The notes under the pieces were generated by a model. That model was not told where the DNA came from. It saw nothing but the letters and a program-made list of their open reading frames with translations, and ran no database searches. From Castellaniella sp. (GTDB taxonomy: Bacteria > Pseudomonadota > Gammaproteobacteria > Burkholderiales > Burkholderiaceae_B): a DNA stretch of 64,000 bases. The stretch lies in the NCBI RefSeq assembly GCF_034675845.1, contig NZ_JAUCCU010000001.1, positions 434,001 to 498,000 of the forward strand. The letters run 5' to 3'. Below are positions 54,815 to 62,659 of this stretch, one piece after another. Each line of letters starts with the position of its first letter. The first letter of the stretch is position 1. The position numbers were made by a program, and so were the translations under genes.

Positions 54815-55012
54815 ATGACGAATACACCTGCCTTGAATGATGACCCACGCCCCATCGAGCCCATCGAGCCCGACCTGAACGAATGCTGCGGCAACGGCTG
54901 CACCCCCTGCGTGTACGACACTTACGCTGACGAAAAGCGCGCCTGGCAACAAGCCATTAAAGACTGGGAACAACGCCACCCCGACCAGTCCGGCGCCACG
55001 CCTATCCCTTGA
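54815..55012 (+). CDS. Oxidoreductase-like domain protein, small Cys-rich
   Basis: A 65-residue peptide of the Oxidored-like family, recognised by PIEPDLNECCGNGCTPCVYDTY (cysteines at about 24, 25, 29 and 32) and the helical tail DEKRAWQQAIKDWEQRH. The family occurs as a stand-alone peptide in betaproteobacteria and at the end of some oxidoreductases. Its function is unknown, and the four cysteines suggest metal or cluster binding. Confidence 0.75.
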   Translation: MTNTPALNDDPRPIEPIEPDLNECCGNGCTPCVYDTYADEKRAWQQAIKDWEQRHPDQSGATPIP

Positions 55013-55095
55013 TCGGCATAGGGCTACCCCCCCAGACCAGCCCCCTGCGTTCCTATAATCAGAATCTCCAATTCATTTTTCAGGAATAACGCACC

Positions 55096-55356
55096 GTGGC
55101 CTCTGACGCTATCCCCATGTTTGCCGAAAACACCTATCCCCTGGACGCCCGGGGCATTGCCAAACGCTTTCGCCATGCCGCGATCTTTGGTGCTCTGTCG
55201 GCCTTGCAGCCTGGCGAAACCATGCGTTTTTGCAACGACCACGACCCCCTGCCCCTGCTGCAGCAACTGAAAAACCACTTTGGCGAAAACATCCAGTTTG
55301 AATACCTGGCCCGCAACCCAGGCGAAATCGTCATTGATTTCCATATCGTGCCGTAA
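55096..55356 (+). CDS. DUF2249 domain protein
   Basis: An 86-residue protein with the whole DUF2249 fold: LDARGIAKRFRHAAIFGALSAL, the diagnostic FCNDHDPLPLLQQL and the closing GEIVIDFHI. It is related to TusA-like folds, and members cluster with nitrate/nitrite respiration genes. Function is not established. It begins with GTG 55096 (AGGAA 12 bases upstream). An ATG at 55117 would shorten it. A second DUF2249 gene begins at 63954. Confidence 0.85.
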   Translation: MASDAIPMFAENTYPLDARGIAKRFRHAAIFGALSALQPGETMRFCNDHDPLPLLQQLKNHFGENIQFEYLARNPGEIVIDFHIVP

Positions 55357-55392
55357 GCACGATCAGCCCCCCAGGCCTTCGGCCTGACAAAC

Positions 55393-55421
55393 ACCGCCGA
55401 TATTTTCTGGCGGTTTTTTTT
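55393..55421 (+). terminator. Rho-independent terminator after the DUF2249 gene
   Basis: ACCGCC pairs with GGCGGT around GATATTTTCT, followed by eight T. A smaller hairpin (CAGGCC-TTC-GGCCTG, 55372-55386) precedes it. Confidence 0.85.
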
Positions 55422-55439
55422 ATCCCCGCCACACTGGAA

Positions 55440-55453
55440 TTAATCCGGATCAA
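55440..55453. promoter_or_regulatory. FNR/ANR-like box upstream of nrdD
   Basis: TTAAT-CCGG-ATCAA matches the FNR consensus TTGAT-N4-ATCAA in nine of ten positions. Its centre is about 93 bases before the nrdD ATG. With the usual -41.5 placement transcription would start near 55488, at the first NrdR box. Confidence 0.65.
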
Positions 55454-55487
55454 GCCTATCGAACAAATCCACCAAATCGCTTGATAC

Positions 55488-55532
55488 CACTATATATAGT
55501 GTTTACTATCCAACAAAGCACAATATATAGGA
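55488..55532. promoter_or_regulatory. Pair of NrdR boxes upstream of nrdD
   Basis: Box 1 is the perfect 14-base palindrome CACTATATATAGTG (55488-55501). Box 2, CACAATATATAGGA (55519-55532), matches it in 11 of 14 positions. Centres are 31 bases apart, three helical turns, as in known NrdR-regulated promoters. Box 2 runs into the AGGAA ribosome binding site of nrdD. Confidence 0.82.
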
Positions 55533-55539
55533 ACAAACC

Positions 55540-57336
55540 ATGGATACCCCAGCGCCCACCCGGACTGCCAAAAACGTCGATACTGCCTTCGACAACCGCC
55601 CAATTCCGCAGATCGACGTCATCCGATCCATCGACGAATACCTGCAGCAACAAGACTGGCGCGTCAATGCCAATGCCAATCAAGGCTACTCGCTGGGTGG
55701 CCTGATCCTGAACACCTCAGGCAAGATGATTGCCAATTATTGGCTCAGCCATGTCTACCCGGAAATCATCGGCCAGGCGCACCGCCAGGGGGACCTGCAC
55801 ATCCACGACCTGGATATGCTGTCCGGCTATTGCGCGGGCTGGTCGCTGCGTACCCTGTTGACCGAAGGCCTGAACGGCGTGCCCGGCAAGGTCGAATCCG
55901 CCCCGCCACGGCATATGTCCAGCGCAGTCGGCCAGATCGTCAACTTTCTGGGCACCCTGCAAAACGAATGGGCCGGCGCCCAGGCCTTCAGCTCCTTTGA
56001 CACCTATATGGCGCCTTTTATCCGCCAGGACGGCATGGACTACGCCGCCGTGCGCCAATGCATGCAGGAACTGATCTTCAACTTGAACGTGCCTTCGCGC
56101 TGGGGCACACAGACCCCATTCACCAACCTGACCTTCGACTGGGTCTGCCCCGAAGACTTGCGCGATCAGGTTCCGGTGATCGCCGGTCAGGAAGTCGCGT
56201 TCACCTACGGCGAACTGCAGGCCGAGATGGACCTGATCAACCAGGCCTACATCGAGGTCATGATGGCGGGCGACGCCCGTGGCCGCGCCTTTACCTTCCC
56301 CATCCCCACCTACAACATCACGCCGGACTTCGACTGGGACAGCCCCAACGCCCAGCGTCTGTTCGAGATGACCGCCAAATACGGCTTGCCCTACTTCCAG
56401 AATTTCATCAATTCGGAACTGAAGCCGAACATGATCCGATCCATGTGCTGCCGCCTGCAACTGGATCTGCGCGAGCTGATGAAACGCGGCAACGGCCTGT
56501 TTGGTTCTGCTGAACAAACCGGCTCGCTGGGCGTGGTCACCATCAATTGCGCCCGGCTGGGATACCTGCACCGGGGCGATGAAGCTGCCCTGCTGGCCCG
56601 CCTGGACACTCTGCTGGAGCTGGGTCGCGACAGCCTGGAAATCAAGCGCCGCGTCATCCAGCAGCACATGGATCAGGGCTTATTCCCCTATACCCGGCGC
56701 TATCTGGGCACCCTGCGCAACCATTTTTCCACACTCGGGGTAAACGGCATCAACGAGATGATCCGCAACTTCACCGCAGACGCGCATGATCTGACCAGCG
56801 CCTGGGGCCATGACTTCGCCGTGCGTCTGCTGGACCATGTCCGCACCCGCATGCTGGAATTCCAGGAATCCACCGGGCATATGTACAACCTGGAGGCCAC
56901 CCCCGCCGAAGGCACCACCTACCGTTTCGCCAAGGAAGACCGCATGCGCTGGCCCGATATTCTGCAAGCTGGGACAGCGGACATGCCGTACTACACCAAT
57001 TCGTCCCAATTACCGGTGGGCTTTACCGACGATCCCTTTGAGGCCCTGGAACGCCAGGACGAGCTGCAGCGCAAATACACCGGGGGCACCGTGCTCCATC
57101 TGTACATGACTGAGCCTCTGTCTTCCGCCGAGGCCTGCCGCACCCTGGTGCGCCGCACCCTGAGCCGATTTTCACTGCCCTACATCACGATCACGCCCAC
57201 CTTTTCCATTTGCCCAAAACATGGTTATTTGCCGGGACGGCATGATTTCTGCCCGCACTGCGACGACGAACTGATACTGGGAAAACAGCAGGAGACTCAG
57301 CCAGACACCAGCCTCACATCGGCATTTTCAGCCTGA
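55540..57336 (+). CDS. nrdD: Anaerobic ribonucleoside-triphosphate reductase, large part lacking the glycyl-radical loop
   Basis: The 598-residue class III reductase catalyses NTP-to-dNTP reduction without oxygen. Visible parts are the barrel with NVPSRWGTQTPFTNLTFDW, the thiyl-radical region SMCCRLQLD (Cys303, Cys304), and NGINEMIRNF. Near the C-terminus is a zinc site CPKHGY...CPHC (Cys558, Cys571, Cys574). An N-terminal ATP-cone is missing. The protein then ends (LTSAFSA) without the RVxGY glycyl-radical loop that follows the zinc site in usual NrdD. That loop is encoded by the next gene. AGGAAC lies upstream of ATG 55540. FNR-like and NrdR boxes precede it. Confidence 0.92.
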   Translation: MDTPAPTRTAKNVDTAFDNRPIPQIDVIRSIDEYLQQQDWRVNANANQGYSLGGLILNTSGKMIANYWLSHVYPEIIGQAHRQGDLHIHDLDMLSGYCAGWSLRTLLTEGLNGVPGKVESAPPRHMSSAVGQIVNFLGTLQNEWAGAQAFSSFDTYMAPFIRQDGMDYAAVRQCMQELIFNLNVPSRWGTQTPFTNLTFDWVCPEDLRDQVPVIAGQEVAFTYGELQAEMDLINQAYIEVMMAGDARGRAFTFPIPTYNITPDFDWDSPNAQRLFEMTAKYGLPYFQNFINSELKPNMIRSMCCRLQLDLRELMKRGNGLFGSAEQTGSLGVVTINCARLGYLHRGDEAALLARLDTLLELGRDSLEIKRRVIQQHMDQGLFPYTRRYLGTLRNHFSTLGVNGINEMIRNFTADAHDLTSAWGHDFAVRLLDHVRTRMLEFQESTGHMYNLEATPAEGTTYRFAKEDRMRWPDILQAGTADMPYYTNSSQLPVGFTDDPFEALERQDELQRKYTGGTVLHLYMTEPLSSAEACRTLVRRTLSRFSLPYITITPTFSICPKHGYLPGRHDFCPHCDDELILGKQQETQPDTSLTSAFSA

Positions 57337-57421
57337 ACCCAAGCTGCCCGCAACACGCCAGCTACAGTTTATTTTGCGCTGCCGCATCCGGCGAAAGCGC
57401 GTTCTCACTCAGGAGACTCAT

Positions 57422-57604
57422 ATGCAACAAGCCCCAATCACTCTGCAAGACAGCGAGCGTCAGCCGTGCGAAATCTGGACCCGCGTCATGGGCTACCACC
57501 GCCCGGTCTCATCCTTCAATATTGGTAAAAAGGGCGAATTCCACGAGCGTCGTTTCTTTATCGAGCGCCATCCTGGGCAGGCATCAACCACCCACACTGC
57601 ATAA
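57422..57604 (+). CDS. Stand-alone glycyl-radical domain of the class III ribonucleotide reductase
   Basis: A 60-residue protein whose centre, CEIWTRVMGYHRPVSSFN (radical Gly24), followed by GKKGEFHERRFF, is the glycyl-radical loop and C-terminus of NrdD. It is in a different frame from nrdD and 85 bases after its stop. It has its own strong ribosome binding site AGGAG (57411-57415) 6 bases before ATG 57422. So it is a separate gene and not a recent frameshift. It should dock into the NrdD barrel and receive the radical from NrdG, whose gene follows after 14 bases. The nearest analogy is GrcA, the spare radical domain for pyruvate formate-lyase, but here the main enzyme appears to have no loop of its own. 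Confidence 0.85.
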   Translation: MQQAPITLQDSERQPCEIWTRVMGYHRPVSSFNIGKKGEFHERRFFIERHPGQASTTHTA

Positions 57605-57618
57605 ACACAGGCCGACCC

Positions 57619-58419
57619 ATGCCCGCCACCGATCTCACCCCTGCTGATGCAAACTCGCTGCCCGAGGCAATCCGCGCCGCAACGCAGCCCCGCCGTCCAA
57701 CGGTCACAGGCGATCAGCAGCGCCTGAAGGTCGGTGGCCTGGTGCCCTTTACCGCCACAGATTATCCCGGCCTGCTGGCCGCCGTGATTTTTGTCCAGGG
57801 CTGCCCCTGGCGCTGTGGCTATTGCCATAACCCACATCTGCAACCGCGCACCGCCGACAGTCCTGTCCCCTGGGATGACATCATCGCTTTTCTAAGACGC
57901 CGTACCGGCCTGATCGACGGCGTGGTATTCAGCGGCGGCGAGCCCACCATGGACCCTGGCTTGGCCTCGGCCATGCAGCAAGTACAAGAATTGGGCTACA
58001 AAATCGGCCTGCACACCGGGGGAACCCACCCCCGACGGCTGGCTCAGGTACTGCCTTTAGTGGACTGGGTGGGACTGGATATCAAAACCCGATTTGACCA
58101 CTACGCGTACGTGACCGGCGTGGCAGACAGCGGCATACCGGCCCGCGCCAGCCTGCAGGCCGTGCTGGACAGTGGCGTGGATTTCGAATGCCGCACCACC
58201 GCGCACCCCAGCCTGATCGACGCGCCTGGTTTGTTGGCCTTGGGTCAGACTCTGGCAAGTTTGAATGTGCGCCGCTATGCGGTGCAGATTTTCCGCCCCC
58301 AGGGCTGTGTCGACACGGATCTGAATACGCAGGGTCAGTCACTCAGGGACTGGCCTGGCCCAACAGTGGAAACCGCGCTGTCCGGGTTGTTTTCAAACTT
58401 TGAAATCCGCCGCCCCTGA
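57619..58419 (+). CDS. nrdG: Anaerobic ribonucleotide reductase activating protein (radical SAM)
   Basis: A 266-residue radical-SAM activase. The cluster motif is CPWRCGYC (Cys62, Cys66, Cys69), followed by FSGGEPTMDP for SAM binding and LDIKTRFDHY. It generates the glycyl radical on its partner using SAM. The family often starts near KVGGLVPFTATDYPG (residue about 37), so the first 35 residues are an extra, non-conserved stretch and a later start is possible. It completes the nrdD / radical domain / nrdG operon. Confidence 0.9.
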   Translation: MPATDLTPADANSLPEAIRAATQPRRPTVTGDQQRLKVGGLVPFTATDYPGLLAAVIFVQGCPWRCGYCHNPHLQPRTADSPVPWDDIIAFLRRRTGLIDGVVFSGGEPTMDPGLASAMQQVQELGYKIGLHTGGTHPRRLAQVLPLVDWVGLDIKTRFDHYAYVTGVADSGIPARASLQAVLDSGVDFECRTTAHPSLIDAPGLLALGQTLASLNVRRYAVQIFRPQGCVDTDLNTQGQSLRDWPGPTVETALSGLFSNFEIRRP

Positions 58420-58499
58420 AACCCGCCAAAGCCCCTGCTTCTGGTCCGCCACCAAACCAGCGCATGGTGCGAATCGCAAGCACCCCTGGCGGCAGAAGC

Positions 58500-59622
58500 C
58501 TATTCAGCCTGAATCTTGCGCGGCACACGATGGGTCAGCCCTGCCAGCAGTTCATTGGCAATCGTGCTGCAAGACCAGGCGACCTCGTCCACCAACGGCC
58601 CACCCTGCCCCCACAGAATCACAGGGGCCCCGATCTGAGCCTGGGGCACCGGATCGAGATCCACCGACAGCATATCCATGGAGACCCGGCCCACGATCCG
58701 CGTCCGCACCCCGGCCACCGTGACCGGAGTGCCGGTAATGGCATGCCGCGGATAGCCATCCGCATAACCACAAGACACAATCCCAACCCGCATATCACGG
58801 TCTGTCCGGTAGGCATGGCCATAACCAATCGCCTCTCCGGCCAGGCAAGACATGGGTGCTGATGAGTTCGGCGCTCAGGGTCATGGTCGGGCGCAAATCC
58901 AGCGCCTCGGCATCCTGTCCGACGTAGGGAGACGCCCCATATAAACAGATGCCGGGCCGCACCCATTGTTCATCGCCCTGCACCGCCGCCGTGAGGCCGG
59001 GGTCCAACACCGCCGCTGAATTGCACACGCTGACTGGCCCAGGCAGCCCCTGAGTGATGGCATGAAAGCAATCCAGTTGATGGCGCGTAACGGCCAGGTC
59101 ATCATCAGCCCGGGCAAAATGCGTCATTTTGCCCACCCTCCCCAGGATGCCCTGCTGTTGCAAGGCCTGAGCCTGGGCAAAAGCTGCCTGGTATTCGAAG
59201 GGCTGAAAGCCCAGCCTGTGCATACCGGAATTCAGCATCACGTGGCCATCGATGGCGCTACGCCCCGGATGCGCCGCCAGCATGTCCAGCTGGGCCTGGC
59301 TGTGGATGACGGTGCTGATTCGATGCTGATCCATCACGGCCAAATCAGCGGCTTTGAAAAACCCTTCGAGCAACAAAATGGGCCGCTGCCAGCCGAGTTC
59401 GCGGCAGCGCACGGCCTCGTGGATATCCAACAAGGCCAAGCCATCCGCCACCGCAAACCCCGCCAAGGCGGCCTCCAGCCCGTGGCCGTAGGCGTAGGCC
59501 TTGACCACCGCCCAGATTCGCGGCGGTGACCCTGCCACGTCATGCGCCAGGCGGCGCGCAACCACCTGCAGATTATGCGCCAGCGCCCCCACATGGATGG
59601 AGGCCAATATTGGACGTGCCAT
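58500..59622 (-). pseudogene. alr: Alanine racemase, frameshifted
   Basis: This PLP enzyme interconverts L- and D-alanine for peptidoglycan. The N-terminal barrel reads from ATG 59622 with the PLP Lys41 in AVVKAYAYGHG and MLNSGMHRLGF, down to LSAELISTHVLPG. The remainder (GEAIGYGHAYRTDRD, VSCGYADGYPRHA, VGRVSMDMLSVDLDP) is in the next frame and ends at 58500. Removing one base from the GGCC at 58842-58839 restores VLPAGEAIGYG and a full-length protein of about 373 residues. As sequenced the catalytic C-terminal domain is lost. If this is the only racemase gene, a sequence error is likely. Twelve bases separate it from dsdA upstream. Confidence 0.85.
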
Positions 59623-59634
59623 GGGACTCCTCCA

Positions 59635-60954
59635 TCAAGCCATACCGGCCGCCTGGCGCCCTCGTTGGCGAAAACCCTCGCGTATGGATTCTGGCACCAG
59701 CGAACCGCCCGTGCTCCAGATAACGTGGGTCGCGTCATGCAGGAGGAGTTCCAGCCCGTGGCGCTGCAGATAGACCTGACCCTGCGGGGTATCCAGCACC
59801 TGGCCCGGTCCATGCAGGCCGGTGGCGGCAGAAGGTTCCACATAAATGCCTTCGGTGTCTTCCAGGCGCCAGGCATCGGCATAGAACTGGGTCTCATCCA
59901 CGGTGAATATTCCGGACAGCAAGGACTGCATCAACGGCGCCACCAGAGGCGAAGCCAGGCCCACCGCCAGGCCATCGGCTTCGGTGCGATTATCCAGGCC
60001 TATGTCATACACCGAGACTGGCCGCTGCAGGCCGCAGGCCAGCTGTACCAACATGCAGGGCGAGGCGGTGGGTTCGACAAAGAACCCATGCACATGCGCG
60101 CCCAACAAGCGTTTCAGCCCATACAGCACCCCGCCCGGCGCCCCGCCTACCCCACATGGCAAGTACACGAACAAGGGGTGTTTTGCATCCACCACCCGCC
60201 CAGCCGCCTGCAGTTGGTCGACGAGTTCGCGAGCCGCCGCCGCATACCCCAGAAACAGGGCTTCGGAGTGTTCGTCATCCACGAAATGCACCATCGGATC
60301 GGCATCGGCAATGGCGCGCCCCGCCGCTACTGCGGCAGCATAATCGCCCTGATGCTCGACCACCTGAATGCCACGATCCCGCAGCCGCTGCTTCTTCCAT
60401 TCTTTGGCGTCTGCCGACATGTGAACCACCGCCTGCAGGCCCAGGCCGGCGCCGATCATGCCGATCCCCAAGCCGAGGTTGCCCGTGCTGCCCACGGCCA
60501 GCGTATGGCGGCCCAGCACTGCGCGTGCAGCGGGTTCGGCCAGCACCCGGCGATCGGTGGATTCAGTCAACAGACCTGCTTCCAGACCAATGCGTTCGAC
60601 CAGCGACAGGACTTCATGAAAGCCGCCGCGGGCCTTGATGGAGCCCGCCACCGGCAAGGCATCATCGCGCTTGAGCATCCAGTGTCCGGCCGCCCGCGTC
60701 ACCTGCAAGGCATCGCGCAGTTTAGGGATAGGCACCAAGGGCGAAATCAACTGCCCGGCAGTCGCCTGCAACTCGGGAAATACAGCTTGGAGCAAGCCCG
60801 CGCAACGCGCAAACCGTGCCTCGGCCTGACGCTGGTCGTAGGCCATATGACGGGCGTCTTCGCGGGCGTCGTAATGCGGGTTCAGCCACAACAGCGGGTG
60901 CTTGTCGGCCACACCAGCCGGTAAATCCGAAAACGAGGCTGCCTGGTCATTCAT
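59635..60954 (-). CDS. dsdA: D-serine ammonia-lyase
   Basis: A 439-residue PLP enzyme of fold type II that converts D-serine to pyruvate and ammonia. The PLP Lys107 lies in VAGSIKARGG, the phosphate-binding loop is VGSTGNLGLGIG, and MSADAKEWKKQRLRDRG and PCGVGGAPGGVLYG are DsdA features. Length agrees with E. coli DsdA (442). No dsdC regulator or dsdX permease is adjacent. The downstream alr gene suggests a D-amino-acid unit. Confidence 0.95.
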   Translation of the reverse strand: MNDQAASFSDLPAGVADKHPLLWLNPHYDAREDARHMAYDQRQAEARFARCAGLLQAVFPELQATAGQLISPLVPIPKLRDALQVTRAAGHWMLKRDDALPVAGSIKARGGFHEVLSLVERIGLEAGLLTESTDRRVLAEPAARAVLGRHTLAVGSTGNLGLGIGMIGAGLGLQAVVHMSADAKEWKKQRLRDRGIQVVEHQGDYAAAVAAGRAIADADPMVHFVDDEHSEALFLGYAAAARELVDQLQAAGRVVDAKHPLFVYLPCGVGGAPGGVLYGLKRLLGAHVHGFFVEPTASPCMLVQLACGLQRPVSVYDIGLDNRTEADGLAVGLASPLVAPLMQSLLSGIFTVDETQFYADAWRLEDTEGIYVEPSAATGLHGPGQVLDTPQGQVYLQRHGLELLLHDATHVIWSTGGSLVPESIREGFRQRGRQAAGMA

Positions 60955-61090
60955 CGTGAGCTCCTAATGTTGGTGCGCCAAAAACCAGATCCAAACCCAT
61001 CGAACCTGGTGGCGCTCTCAGGCGCTAGCATGCCACGTTGATCCAGCTTTGCAAATACACAGCCCCACAGCCGGACAGGTCTTGGGCCAA

Positions 61091-61642
61091 TTACACCCGT
61101 GCCACCGGCATCACCCGCCCCAGACGCTGGCGCAGCCCGCCCAGGACATCGCGCACCACGGCGCGTGGATGAAATACCGCCATATCGATGGAATCCAGTG
61201 TGTTCTTGACCATCAAGCCCAGTTCGGTATCGCCCTCGATGACCAGGCGACGACTGAAAAACAAGGTATCCGGGTCCTCCGCGCGCTGCAGCAGACGATA
61301 AAAATCCACGGCATCGGCGCGAATCGTGAGATCGGGTTCGGTCTCTGCGTGACGCGCCGCCTGAAACGCGTGCTTGCGCCAGGTGTAATCAAAACGGATC
61401 TGTGCATCCGCCACATGGATGCGCAAGGATCGGCCTTCCAGCATGTGCAAGGTATCGGGATGCAAATGACGCGCCAGCATCAAATTAAGCCCTGTGACAA
61501 ACAGCACCGAGCCCGGATAGCGAGGCAAGTGCCCCAGGACCTGGGCCAATGGCGCAGGCAGGCGATAGACGGAGGAAACAGGACTTTGCATGGGCGGACT
61601 CGTCAAATAGGAATGGATGAAGAAGGGGTCAGGCTGCGACAT
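61091..61642 (-). CDS. ubiT: Ubiquinone biosynthesis accessory factor UbiT (SCP2 domain)
   Basis: A 183-residue SCP2-fold lipid-binding protein with LVFVTGLNLMLARHL-like VLFVTGLNLMLARH, EGRSLRIHVADAQIRFDYTW and FFSRRLVIEGDTELGLMVKNTLDS, as in E. coli UbiT (YhbT). It is needed with UbiU and UbiV for oxygen-independent ubiquinone synthesis. ATG 61642 overlaps the ubiV end by 14 bases and is chosen. ATG 61591 would shorten it by 17 residues. The 136 bases towards dsdA contain no gene. Confidence 0.88.
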   Translation of the reverse strand: MSQPDPFFIHSYLTSPPMQSPVSSVYRLPAPLAQVLGHLPRYPGSVLFVTGLNLMLARHLHPDTLHMLEGRSLRIHVADAQIRFDYTWRKHAFQAARHAETEPDLTIRADAVDFYRLLQRAEDPDTLFFSRRLVIEGDTELGLMVKNTLDSIDMAVFHPRAVVRDVLGGLRQRLGRVMPVARV

Positions 61643-62582
61643 GCGTCTTGACGCCTGGACGGTCGGCTTGCGGCGATGGAGCAAGCTGCAGGTCGCCAGG
61701 TAAAACCATGTCCAGGCCCGGACGCCCATGCCAGTAGCCATTGCAGGGGCCTGCCGGCATCAGGGGCAGCAGGCGCTGGTGGGCATCCGCAGCGGCCTCC
61801 TGGCCATCCAGCACCGCCCTAAACGCCGCGACCACCTGATCCATATGCTGGGATTGCGGACTTAAGCGCAGCACATCCACGCCCAGGCGCTGCGCCTCGG
61901 CCAGTTCATGGATCAAGGTATGCACCAGCGCCGATTGCGTCTGAATGCCATTAATCGTCAGAAAGGCTTCTGATTCTTTGGTTTCCAGCAACAAGCCATC
62001 AGGATGATCCATACAGACATACTGGCAATTGTCCTTCGGGAAATTGCGGTTGCGGGCCGTAAAACAGCGGGCTGAAAACGCCAGCGGCATGCGGCCATAG
62101 GCAAAGACCTCGGTCTGCAGGCCAGCAGGGCGGTCCTGCTGCAGCTGGGCCAGGCCAATACGGCCCATTTCCAGGGGCAGCACCCAGCGGCTGGCCCCTT
62201 GCGCCACCATCACATCCAGCGTGGGCTTGCTGTAAATATTCAGAAATGGCCCCGCAACAAAGGCGCGACCCTGCATGCAATGCACGGCCCCCATATCATT
62301 GGCCTCGATCTCGTAGCGCTGATTGTCGGCGATCTTGCGCAAGGTATTCAGGTCGTTGCCGGATTCCAGCAGCACCTGGGTGGACAGGACGGGGGTCTTG
62401 CCGGCCTGGGCCAGCATATTGGCGATCTCGATCCAGTCGGGCAAGCGCAATTCGTGGCGACGGGAGCAAACGGTTTCTCCCAGGTAGACGATATCAACGG
62501 GCCAGTCAGCCACCGCCGCGTAGAATTCCAGGGTGGTGACCCGTGGCCAGTAGTATTGCAATGGACCCAAAGCAAGTTTCAT
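61629..62582 (-). CDS. ubiV: O2-independent ubiquinone hydroxylation protein UbiV (U32 family)
   Basis: The 317-residue protein belongs to the U32 peptidase-like family but acts in hydroxylation of the quinone ring without oxygen. The four cysteines that hold a 4Fe-4S cluster in UbiV are visible as Cys39 (GETVCSRR), Cys173, Cys186 and Cys190 (SARCFTARNRNFPKDNCQYVC region). ATG 62582 (MKLALGPLQYYW) fits the family. It forms a complex with UbiU, encoded 77 bases upstream. Confidence 0.92.
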   Translation of the reverse strand: MKLALGPLQYYWPRVTTLEFYAAVADWPVDIVYLGETVCSRRHELRLPDWIEIANMLAQAGKTPVLSTQVLLESGNDLNTLRKIADNQRYEIEANDMGAVHCMQGRAFVAGPFLNIYSKPTLDVMVAQGASRWVLPLEMGRIGLAQLQQDRPAGLQTEVFAYGRMPLAFSARCFTARNRNFPKDNCQYVCMDHPDGLLLETKESEAFLTINGIQTQSALVHTLIHELAEAQRLGVDVLRLSPQSQHMDQVVAAFRAVLDGQEAAADAHQRLLPLMPAGPCNGYWHGRPGLDMVLPGDLQLAPSPQADRPGVKTHVAA

Positions 62583-62659
62583 CGTGATATTCCTTGAAGT
62601 GGCAAACGCCACGCACGCGTCGCCCAGCGACGCAATTTCGCCTTGGTGGCCGGGAGGCG

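Noticed and set aside
54854..54873. Short repeat coding for PIEPIEP in the Oxidored-like peptide
   Set aside because: Only two units. Not enough for a repeat feature.
55481..55494. TTGAT at 55481 as a second FNR site
   Set aside because: The second half (CTATA) does not match ATCAA. The sequence is better explained by NrdR box 1.
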